Positions 1-6,767 of a stretch of DNA of 28,626 nt are shown piece after piece (position 1 is the stretch's first letter; each line of letters begins with the position of its first letter). A model generated the notes under the pieces. It was not told the origin of the DNA. It searched no databases and worked only from the letters and a program-made list of their open reading frames with translations. The stretch covers positions 1 through 28,626 of the forward strand of contig UQPQ01000037.1 of assembly GCA_900542985.1 (NCBI GenBank), given 5' to 3'. The position numbers were made by a program, and so were the translations under genes. The stretch comes from an uncultured Bacteroides sp. GTDB lineage: Bacteria > Bacteroidota > Bacteroidia > Bacteroidales > Bacteroidaceae.

Positions 1-22
1 TAGGTAGTCGCCGTTTTAGTTT

Positions 23-54
23 CCCCGGTCCTTTCAGGGTCGGGGATTTTTTTT
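23..54 (+). terminator. Rho-independent terminator of an upstream gene
   Basis: Bases 23-31 and 37-45 form a GC-rich stem (CCCCG paired with CGGGG, extended inward through two G-U pairs) with a short loop, followed directly by eight T. This is a textbook intrinsic terminator on the plus strand. The gene it serves must lie before the window, because no plus-strand coding sequence precedes it here. Confidence 0.8.
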
Positions 55-82
55 GTCTTCTGGCGATGTCTTTGCCGCTGCC

Positions 83-217
83 TCAGGATGTCTGTGACTC
101 TCCAGTTTCCTTTTCTCTGCCGCTGTTGTCCCGTAGCGGGCCTTTCTCCGGTCCGGTACTGCCCCGTTCTTCTTCCTCATTTGTTATGTCTGACAGCTGT
201 ATGTCTTTATTCTGCAT
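83..217 (-). CDS. Possible 44-residue hydrophilic protein (unrecognised)
   Basis: An ATG at 217 opens a 44-codon frame ending in TGA at 83-85. The product would be very hydrophilic, rich in Glu, Gly, Arg and Ser, beginning MQNKDIQLSDITNEEEERG, with no membrane segment and no recognised domain. A purine-rich stretch (AGGAGAGG) lies upstream of the ATG, although rather far from it. The region is more GC-rich than the DNA to its right, which would fit a gene or gene remnant. I do not recognise a family; it may be a chance frame or the tail of a decayed gene. Confidence 0.2.
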   Translation of the reverse strand: MQNKDIQLSDITNEEEERGSTGPEKGPLRDNSGREKETGESQTS

Positions 218-695
218 ATCAAGGATAATCCTCTCCTGTGTGTAAAGAGGAAATGATCATTTCAACTTGCAACAGTACAGATTTCTGTTTTACTACTGCT
301 TATTATATATTCTTGATGTTACTTACCCGATTGCATATATTTAGATTCTGTAGATGAACTCTTTTTAGGACTTTTCCTGCTGTTTCATAAACTTAGGGAA
401 TGTTTCTTTTTGATGATCAATTGTGTGAGTAGAAATCCTGAAAACAGCTTTTTGTATTCTATAAATGACCAATATATTCTTTCATATATGTATTTTGCCT
501 CTTTAATAATTGGAAGGCATAAATGATGACTTATGAAAAGTAATGTAGAAGAAATAAAAAATGCTTTTGTAGGTGTTTATTAGGGCTTCTGGTAAGTTTT
601 TTCTTTGCAAGAGTACTCTTATGCTTTTTCTTGTCTTTTCTTTAAATAATCGAGTAAAAATAGCCCTAGTGCTAATCGAATTATAGGTTATGAGT
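218..695. other. AT-rich intergenic region with no supported gene
   Basis: I see no convincing gene, RNA or mobile element here. An 81-codon frame on the minus strand (503-748) is composed mostly of Ile, Phe, Lys, Tyr and Ser and runs into the palindrome at 696-773. It looks like a chance product of AT-rich DNA. Confidence 0.5.
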
Positions 696-773
696 TTATA
701 TAATAAAAATATCCTCTTGTTTATATACTTCTCAATAGAGTATTTCAAACAAGAGGATATTTTTATTATATAA
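696..773. repeat. 27-bp perfect inverted repeat; probable bidirectional terminator after nadB
   Basis: Arms 696-722 and 747-773 are perfect reverse complements over 27 bases and enclose a 24-base loop. The loop holds a further 5-bp stem (725-729 with 739-743). The distal arm ends 23 bases from the nadB stop, so on the minus strand a nadB transcript would fold this hairpin. The core is ATCCTCTTGTTT/AAACAAGAGGAT, and the flanks are A-rich on one side and T-rich on the other, the usual form of a bidirectional terminator. The stem is unusually long for one. Confidence 0.7.
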
Positions 774-796
774 TCAGCAAGTAACTGCCCGATACA

Positions 797-2374
797 TTAA
801 TCTTTCTTTTCCTTGTGTGGATAATCGATGGTATAATGTAGTCCACGGCTTTCTTTACGCTCCATAGCCTGACGTGTAATCAGATAACCCACATTAATCA
901 TATTACGAAGTTCGCAGATTTCTCTGGAAGCTTTTACGCGCTTAAACAGACGTTCTGTTTCTTCGTACAAGATATCAAGTCGGTTCCATGCACGTACCAG
1001 ACGAAGATTACTTCGTACAATACCCACATACGATTCCATAATCTGATTCACCTCCTTCATACTTTGGGTAATCAGGATTCGTTCTTCCGTACTGATTGTA
1101 CCCTCATCATTCCACTCCGGAATATCGGTATTGAAATCATAGCGGTCGAACACACTCAGTGCATGCTGAGCAGCAGCTTCTGCATACACAATTGCTTCAA
1201 TCAGTGAATTAGAAGCCAGTCGGTTTCCTCCATGCAGTCCGGTACAAGAACATTCTCCCAATGCATACAAGCGTTTGATGCTGGACTGTCCATCCAAATC
1301 CACCTTAATACCTCCACACAAATAATGAGCAGCCGGAGCTACCGGTATATAATCTTTTGTAATATCGATTCCCAGGCTGAGACACTTCTTGTATATATTG
1401 GGGAAATGCTTTTTGGTCTCTTCCGGATCTTTGTGTGTCACATCCAGATAGACATGATCATCTCCTCGCTGTTTCATTTCGCTGTCGATGGCACGCGCAA
1501 CAATGTCTCGCGGAGCCAATGAAAGACGAGGATCGTATTTCTGCATGAACTCTTCTCCTGCCAGGTTCTTCAGGACAGCTCCATATCCTCTCATCGCTTC
1601 AGTAATCAAGAAGCTGGGGCGATCTCCCGGATGATACAAGGCAGTAGGATGGAACTGGATAAACTCCATATCCTTGACAACTCCTTTGGCACGGTATACC
1701 ATTGCGATGCCATCTCCGGTAGCAACCAGCGGATTGGTAGTATGAGTATACACTGCTTCACATCCCCCTGTAGCCATGACTGTCACGCGCGACAGGAAAG
1801 TATCTACCTCACCCGTTTTTTCGTTCAGTACATAGGCACCAAAACATTTGATTCCCGGTGTATGACGAGTAACAATAATACCTAAGTGATGCTGTGTGAT
1901 GATTTCTACCGCATAGAAATTGCTGAATACAGTAATATTAGGATGTTGTTTTACCGCTTCAATCAAGCTGGTTTGTATTTCAGCTCCCGTATTGTCTTTA
2001 TGATGTAAAATGCGGAACTCAGAATGTCCCCCTTCTTTATGCAAGTCAAACTCCCCATCAGGTCTTTTATCGAAATTTACTCCCCATTTGATAAGTTCAT
2101 CTATTTGAGCAGGTGCATTTCGGACTACCTTCTCTACTGCTGCCGGATCACTGATCCAGTCGCCGGCTACCATTGTGTCATGAATGTGTTTTTCGAAATT
2201 ATCTACCTTAAGATTGGTAACCGAGGCAATTCCTCCTTGTGCGTAGTAGGTATTGGCTTCTTCGAGCCCGGCTTTGCAGATCAGTGCAACCGAGCCTTTG
2301 TGCGCTACTTTCAGCGCAAAGCTCATTCCGGCAATTCCTGAACCGATAACGAGAAAATCGAATTTTCTTACCAT
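797..2374 (-). CDS. nadB: L-aspartate oxidase
   Basis: This FAD enzyme oxidises L-aspartate to iminoaspartate, the first step of de novo NAD synthesis, which quinolinate synthase (NadA) then uses. The 525-residue protein has the dinucleotide fold at its N-terminus (G11-S-G13-I-A-G16), the family motif YAQGGIA near residues 44-50, the central FHPTAL motif near the active site, and the C-terminal GGNRLASNSL motif followed by the helical domain. The length fits the family (about 530). It stands alone: no nadA or nadC lies in the window. A TAGTTTTG -7 box lies 24-31 bases upstream of the ATG, and the long palindrome at 696-773 lies just past the stop. Succinate dehydrogenase flavoproteins are the main relatives, but the size and motifs favour NadB. 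Confidence 0.96.
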   Translation of the reverse strand: MVRKFDFLVIGSGIAGMSFALKVAHKGSVALICKAGLEEANTYYAQGGIASVTNLKVDNFEKHIHDTMVAGDWISDPAAVEKVVRNAPAQIDELIKWGVNFDKRPDGEFDLHKEGGHSEFRILHHKDNTGAEIQTSLIEAVKQHPNITVFSNFYAVEIITQHHLGIIVTRHTPGIKCFGAYVLNEKTGEVDTFLSRVTVMATGGCEAVYTHTTNPLVATGDGIAMVYRAKGVVKDMEFIQFHPTALYHPGDRPSFLITEAMRGYGAVLKNLAGEEFMQKYDPRLSLAPRDIVARAIDSEMKQRGDDHVYLDVTHKDPEETKKHFPNIYKKCLSLGIDITKDYIPVAPAAHYLCGGIKVDLDGQSSIKRLYALGECSCTGLHGGNRLASNSLIEAIVYAEAAAQHALSVFDRYDFNTDIPEWNDEGTISTEERILITQSMKEVNQIMESYVGIVRSNLRLVRAWNRLDILYEETERLFKRVKASREICELRNMINVGYLITRQAMERKESRGLHYTIDYPHKEKKD

Positions 2375-2397
2375 AGCATTATGTATATATATTGTTG

Positions 2398-2405
2398 CAA
2401 AACTA
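2398..2405 (-). promoter_or_regulatory. Bacteroidota -7 box for nadB
   Basis: Read on the minus strand the site is TAGTTTTG, matching the consensus TAnnTTTG, 23 bases before the nadB ATG. I could not find a good -33 TTTG at the expected distance, so the call rests on the -7 box and its position. Confidence 0.5.
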
Positions 2406-2521
2406 CAAAAAAACTGATACTGCTGTATGTGCTTCCTTTGTTTTTTCTAAAAGTATTCCGAAGTGTATAGTTTTCGATGATAATTTGTTATCTTCACCCA
2501 ATAAATCTCAATGTAGAAACA

Positions 2522-2926
2522 ATGAACAGAACATTTCATTCTAAAGTCGATTGGTGGTACTGGTTGCTGATAATTGTGACCGCCTTTCTATTATTTGATT
2601 TCTTTTGGTTTCATTATACGCTTCTTACCCTTCTATTGTCGGTAATCATGATTTTTGAAATAGAGATGCTGATTCATACCTGCTATATCGTAACGGGAGA
2701 CGGTAAGCTGAAGATTGAAACCGGACGTTTTATTCCGAATTCCACCATCGAACTGAATTCCATCGTGGCCATACACGAAACAAAAGGATATTCTGTAGCC
2801 CCAGCCTTGTCTGTATCCCGTGTCGAGATTGTATACCGTCTGGGTGAAAAGAATCATACGGTACAGATTTCTCCTAAAAACAGCAGTGAATTTATCCGCT
2901 GGATACAGAAAAAAACAGAACAATAA
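2522..2926 (+). CDS. Small membrane protein with bacterial PH-like domain (bPH_4/YyaB type)
   Basis: From the ATG at 2522 the protein has 134 residues. Two hydrophobic segments near residues 13-28 and 31-48 form a probable hairpin in the inner membrane. A soluble domain follows that resembles the YyaB-like bacterial PH domain (Pfam bPH_4): an HTCY motif, a glycine-containing strand, SVAPALSVSRVEIVY, then ISPKNSSEFIRWIQ at the end. The domain's function is not known. An earlier in-frame ATG at 2477 adds 15 residues, but they are unlike the rest and would precede the membrane segment awkwardly, so I prefer 2522. It starts an operon with the next small membrane protein, lpdA and dacB. Confidence 0.8.
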   Translation: MNRTFHSKVDWWYWLLIIVTAFLLFDFFWFHYTLLTLLLSVIMIFEIEMLIHTCYIVTGDGKLKIETGRFIPNSTIELNSIVAIHETKGYSVAPALSVSRVEIVYRLGEKNHTVQISPKNSSEFIRWIQKKTEQ

Positions 2927-2929
2927 GAA

Positions 2930-2935
2930 AGGAGG
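2930..2935 (+). promoter_or_regulatory. Strong Shine-Dalgarno sequence
   Basis: AGGAGG (within AAAGGAGG) lies six bases before the ATG at 2942 and immediately after the stop of the preceding gene. Bacteroidota genes generally lack a strong anti-SD match and rely on A-rich leaders, so a perfect site is uncommon and fixes this start. Confidence 0.7.
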
Positions 2936-2941
2936 TTTACA

Positions 2942-3331
2942 ATGGTACAAGTATTTAAAAGTCGTACAACTGCATTTCAGATAACAGTCTTTGTGCTGGT
3001 GGTTGTTGTGTGTATACTTGTTCCATTGCTGGATGCTGTACACAGCTGGAGCTGTTTGGCACTATTGACTCCCGCAATCTTATGGACAGACCGTTTTCTG
3101 ACACGGATTGAGGTATACGAAAACGGAGACGTATGGATTCGTCGCGGATTTACCGGAACCACGAAACTGCACGGTATTCTACAGTTGAAATACGATTCGA
3201 AAAAATGGAAGAGCCAGCAAATCCTGCTGCATCACACAAAAGGATACTGTACTGTTGATCCGATGGACCGGAAAGCTTTCATTGCATACATGCAAAAAGT
3301 CAATCCGATGATGGAATACATTGAAAAATAG
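2942..3331 (+). CDS. Two-transmembrane hypothetical protein, PH-like
   Basis: This 129-residue protein has two hydrophobic segments (about residues 12-29 and 36-48) followed by a soluble part of roughly 75 residues rich in beta-strand pattern. The architecture copies that of the gene before it: a membrane hairpin plus a small domain ending in a helix (AFIAYMQKVNPMMEY). This suggests a diverged sibling, although I cannot identify a family by motif. The genes are 15 bases apart and the start is set by a strong ribosome site. The pair probably act together in the inner membrane; what they do is unknown. Confidence 0.75.
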   Translation: MVQVFKSRTTAFQITVFVLVVVVCILVPLLDAVHSWSCLALLTPAILWTDRFLTRIEVYENGDVWIRRGFTGTTKLHGILQLKYDSKKWKSQQILLHHTKGYCTVDPMDRKAFIAYMQKVNPMMEYIEK

Positions 3332-3353
3332 ATTAACCTTAAAATAAACTAAG

Positions 3354-4697
3354 ATGAAATACCAAGTAGCGATTATCGGTGGAGGGCCTGCAGGCTATAC
3401 AGCAGCCGAAGCAGCCGGAAAGGCTGGTCTCAGTGTAGTTTTATTCGAGAAAAACAATGTAGGTGGAGTTTGTCTGAACGAAGGATGTATCCCCACTAAA
3501 ACCTTGCTTTATTCTGCCAAGGTATTCGATTATGCCCGTCATGCTTCCAAATACGCTGTGCAAGTACCGGAAGCTTCATACGACCTGGCAAAGATTATTT
3601 CCCGCAAGTCGAAAGTGGTACGCAAACTGGTATTAGGAATCAAAGCCCGGCTTGCTGCCTGCAATGTGACATTGGTAACCGGAGAAGCACAGGTTGTCAA
3701 TCCCCACACAGTACGTTGTGGTGAAGCCGAATACGAATGCGAGCATTTGCTTCTTTGTACCGGTAGCCAAACATTCATACCTCCTATTGCTGGTCTGGAA
3801 GAAACCGGATACTGGACACATCGTGATGCCCTCGACAATAAAGAACCCATCCATTCGCTTGTCATTGTGGGAGGAGGAGTCATCGGTATGGAGTTTGCTT
3901 CTTTCTTCAACAGTTTGGGTGTACAGGTTACCGTTATTGAAATGGTGGAAGAAATTCTGGGCGGAATAGACCGTGAACTCGCAGCCTTGTTACGCACCGA
4001 ATACACCAAACGCGGTGTAAAATTCCTGTTGAATACGAAAGTCACCGCATTCAGAAAAGACGAAACCGGTATCATCGTATCCTACGAAAATGCAGAAGGT
4101 ACAGGTGATGTAACCACCGAGAAAGTCCTGATGAGTGTAGGACGCCGTCCGGTTACGCAAGGATTCGGACTGGAAAACCTGCAACTTGCTATCACCGAAC
4201 GAGGAAACATCCGTGTAGACGAATACATGCAGACTTCCGTGCCGGGAGTTTATGCTTGTGGCGATTTGAACGGCACCTCCCTTCTGGCTCATACAGCCGT
4301 ACGAGAGGCAGAAGTCGCCATACACCATATTTTAGGAAAACAAGACCCGATGAGCTATTGTGCCATTCCGGGAGTTGTATACACCAATCCCGAAATAGCT
4401 TCTGTAGGAGCAACTGAAGAAGCTCTTCAGACATCTGGCACCACCTATCGTGCCATTCGGCTCCCGATGACCTATTCCGGTCGTTTTGTAGCCGAAAATG
4501 AAGGCTTGAACGGTTTCTGTAAAGTACTGGTCGACGAGAACGATGTGCTTTTAGGTGTACATCTTCTGGGAAATCCTTCGTCGGAACTGATTGTGCTGGC
4601 CGGTATGATGATAGAAGACAGAAGACGGTATTCCGACTGGAAAAAGTACGTGTTCCCTCATCCAACAGTAGGAGAAATATTCAGAGAAATAGACTAA
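3354..4697 (+). CDS. lpdA: Dihydrolipoyl dehydrogenase (E3)
   Basis: This flavoprotein disulfide reductase reoxidises dihydrolipoamide with NAD+. The 447-residue sequence has an FAD-binding GGGPAG (G9-G14), the redox pair C40/C45 in GGVCLNEGCIPTK, the NAD-binding GGGVIGMEFA, the second FAD motif near YACGDLNG, and the C-terminal His-Glu pair H436/E441 in HPTVGEIFRE. All catalytic features of a true E3 are present. It starts 22 bases after the preceding gene, and dacB follows closely. No E1 or E2 subunit or glycine-cleavage gene is nearby, so it must serve complexes encoded elsewhere. Confidence 0.95.
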   Translation: MKYQVAIIGGGPAGYTAAEAAGKAGLSVVLFEKNNVGGVCLNEGCIPTKTLLYSAKVFDYARHASKYAVQVPEASYDLAKIISRKSKVVRKLVLGIKARLAACNVTLVTGEAQVVNPHTVRCGEAEYECEHLLLCTGSQTFIPPIAGLEETGYWTHRDALDNKEPIHSLVIVGGGVIGMEFASFFNSLGVQVTVIEMVEEILGGIDRELAALLRTEYTKRGVKFLLNTKVTAFRKDETGIIVSYENAEGTGDVTTEKVLMSVGRRPVTQGFGLENLQLAITERGNIRVDEYMQTSVPGVYACGDLNGTSLLAHTAVREAEVAIHHILGKQDPMSYCAIPGVVYTNPEIASVGATEEALQTSGTTYRAIRLPMTYSGRFVAENEGLNGFCKVLVDENDVLLGVHLLGNPSSELIVLAGMMIEDRRRYSDWKKYVFPHPTVGEIFREID

Positions 4698-4712
4698 TTG
4701 TATAATAGCAAT

Positions 4713-6110
4713 ATGAAACGGGTACAGTGGACAATATTCATCTGGTTGTGTAGTCTGTGTGTGTTAAGCGCACAGACTCTTCGTGAACGTTTGGATGCAT
4801 TGGTACAGTCTGATCCTGTGCTGCAAAGGTCGGAAGTCGGTATTACCGTGTTCGACCTGACCGAAGGAACCTCCCTTTATCAGTATCAGGCCGACAAACT
4901 ATACCGTCCGGCTTCTACCGAGAAAGTCATTACAGCCGTTACCGCTCTGGCCCGCTTAGGAGAAAATCATTGTTTTCGTACCCACTTGTCCTATACCGGA
5001 ACCCTTTGTCAAGACACATTGAAAGGCAATCTTTACGTGGCAGGAGGCTTCGATCCGGAATTTACGGAAGAAGACCTGGATCGTTTTGCACAAGCCGTAT
5101 ACGATGCCGGTATTCGTACGATAGAAGGAGACCTGATAGGCGATGTATCACTGACCGATTCCGTATACTGGGGACCGGGATGGTCGTGGGACGACACTCC
5201 GGAGTCTTTCCAACCTTATCTTTCCGCTTTGATGCTCAACCGGGGATGTGTAAAAATAACCGTTACCCCTCAGTCGAAAGGAGAGTCTCCCCAAGTAGAG
5301 GTTACCCCTGTATCCGATTATTATACAGTAGACAATCAGGCAAAAAGTTACGATGCGACCAGTGGAAAACTGCGTATTACCCGCGACTGGCTTCATAACG
5401 GGAACACCATCCGTATTTCGGGCAATGTCACCAGACAGACAACCCGTGTACTGAATCTGTACTCTTCCGAGAATTTCTTTTTGCAAACTTTCCGTTGCCG
5501 TCTGCGTGAAAAAGGAATTACCTTGCGTGCAGTATCAAAAGGCCTTTGTCCTTCAGACACCATTTCCCTTGCGGTATGCAGCCGTCCGATAGACGAAGTG
5601 CTGAAGCGCGCATTGAAAAAGAGCGATAACTTGTCGGCCGAAGCCCTGTTTCATCATGTCGGAATTCAGGAAGCCGATACACTCTATGTAGGGTTCGAGG
5701 AAAGCCAGGAAGCCATCTGCCGGTTTATGAAAGAAGAAATCGGCCATTTACCGGATCGCTACCGGATTGTAGACGGAAGCGGAGTTTCCCTGTACAATTA
5801 TGTGTCGCCGGCTTTGCTGCTCGCTTATCTGAAATACGCCTATTACCATGCACCGGTATTCCAGCCTTTTTACGAAGCTCTGCCGATAGCCGGAATCGAC
5901 GGAACCCTTCAGGGGCGTATGAAAAAAGGAAAAGCCTTTCGCAATGTACGTGCCAAGACAGGTTCTGTGACCGGAGTAAGTTCGCTGGCAGGCTATGTAC
6001 ATGCTTCCAACGGTCACATGCTGGCCTTCGTCATTATCAACCAGAATGTGTTGAAATCCCGTGAAGCCCGTTCGTTTCAAGACAAAATATGCGAAATCTT
6101 AGCCCGTTGA
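4713..6110 (+). CDS. dacB: D-alanyl-D-alanine carboxypeptidase/endopeptidase, PBP4 type (peptidase S13)
   Basis: This periplasmic enzyme trims or cleaves peptidoglycan cross-links. From the ATG at 4713 it has 465 residues: a signal peptide with likely cleavage after LSA at residue 20, the catalytic S68-T-E-K71, then a long insertion before S304-D-N306, and K415-T-G417. The long gap between the first two motifs is typical of PBP4 enzymes. A TTG five codons upstream (4698) is in frame, but would put MYNSN before a clean signal peptide, so ATG is preferred. It is the last gene of the operon. Its stop codon sits in the loop of the hairpin at 6086-6133. Confidence 0.93.
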   Translation: MKRVQWTIFIWLCSLCVLSAQTLRERLDALVQSDPVLQRSEVGITVFDLTEGTSLYQYQADKLYRPASTEKVITAVTALARLGENHCFRTHLSYTGTLCQDTLKGNLYVAGGFDPEFTEEDLDRFAQAVYDAGIRTIEGDLIGDVSLTDSVYWGPGWSWDDTPESFQPYLSALMLNRGCVKITVTPQSKGESPQVEVTPVSDYYTVDNQAKSYDATSGKLRITRDWLHNGNTIRISGNVTRQTTRVLNLYSSENFFLQTFRCRLREKGITLRAVSKGLCPSDTISLAVCSRPIDEVLKRALKKSDNLSAEALFHHVGIQEADTLYVGFEESQEAICRFMKEEIGHLPDRYRIVDGSGVSLYNYVSPALLLAYLKYAYYHAPVFQPFYEALPIAGIDGTLQGRMKKGKAFRNVRAKTGSVTGVSSLAGYVHASNGHMLAFVIINQNVLKSREARSFQDKICEILAR

Positions 6111-6133
6111 GTCTCGCTAAGATTCCGCATATT
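6086..6133. terminator. Hairpin overlapping the dacB 3' end; likely terminator for the convergent genes
   Basis: Bases 6086-6103 pair with 6116-6133 (17 pairs and one A-C mismatch) around a 12-base loop containing the dacB stop. On the minus strand the stem is followed by TTTTGTC, and it lies 19 bases after the deacetylase stop, so it probably ends the minus-strand operon. On the plus strand the next T-run (TATTTTTTC) is about a dozen bases further on, so termination in that direction is less certain. Confidence 0.6.
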
Positions 6134-6151
6134 CCTTTATAAACTATTTTT

Positions 6152-6763
6152 TCAGTCGAATACTTTAAACTGATATCCCTGTTCCAGCAACCACTCGATG
6201 GAGCGAGGCAATGCGTACTTCAAGTTCTGTTCCGACTTCAATGAATCGTGGAAGGTTATGATAGAACCGTTCCTTGCATATTTCTTGACCTTTTCGAACA
6301 CCTGTGGTCCGTTCAGTCTTTTGCTATAGTCGCGGGTAACCAAATCCCACATCACAATCCGGTATTTGCTTCTGAGTGTCCGATACTGTCCCCATCCCAT
6401 GTGTCCGTGTGGCGGTCGGAACAGGTCCGTATGCAGATACTCGTCGGCCTTATCGGTATTTGCCAGATAACTTTGGCTCTTATACTCAAATCCGCGGATA
6501 TGGTTGAACGTATGATTTCCTATCCGATGTCCGCGTTCTACCACTTTCCGATATTCAGCAGGATGTTTGCGCACATTGTCGCCCACCATGAAAAAGGTAG
6601 CCTTGATGTGATACTTATCCAGCAAGTCGAGCACCCATTCGGTTATTTCCGGAATCGGTCCGTCATCGAAAGTCAGATACACTGCTTTCTCCTTTTTATC
6701 CATACGCCATAAGGCGCGTGGATAAAGGAGACGTATCAGTTCAGGAGGTTGTTCTATAAACAT
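6152..6763 (-). CDS. Polysaccharide deacetylase family protein (NodB homology)
   Basis: The 203-residue protein is almost entirely a NodB domain, a metal-dependent N- or O-deacetylase fold. It has TFDDGP (T31-P36, catalytic and metal Asp), H84-x3-H88 in HTFNH (metal ligands), RPPHG (116-120) and TFHDS (H172, catalytic base region). I see no signal peptide or membrane anchor, so it may act in the cytoplasm or on a substrate at the inner membrane face; the substrate is unknown. Its ATG lies four bases after the stop of the DUF2723 gene, so the two are cotranscribed, which suggests a glycan or glycolipid intermediate as target. Confidence 0.87.
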   Translation of the reverse strand: MFIEQPPELIRLLYPRALWRMDKKEKAVYLTFDDGPIPEITEWVLDLLDKYHIKATFFMVGDNVRKHPAEYRKVVERGHRIGNHTFNHIRGFEYKSQSYLANTDKADEYLHTDLFRPPHGHMGWGQYRTLRSKYRIVMWDLVTRDYSKRLNGPQVFEKVKKYARNGSIITFHDSLKSEQNLKYALPRSIEWLLEQGYQFKVFD

Positions 6764-6767
6764 ACGC

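Noticed and set aside
503..748. 81-codon minus-strand frame
   Set aside because: AT-rich chance composition and it runs into the 27-bp palindrome.
696..773. Invertible promoter (phase switch) bounded by inverted repeats
   Set aside because: The repeats are only 24 bases apart and no promoter lies between them; known Bacteroides invertible promoters are much longer. A hairpin terminator is simpler.
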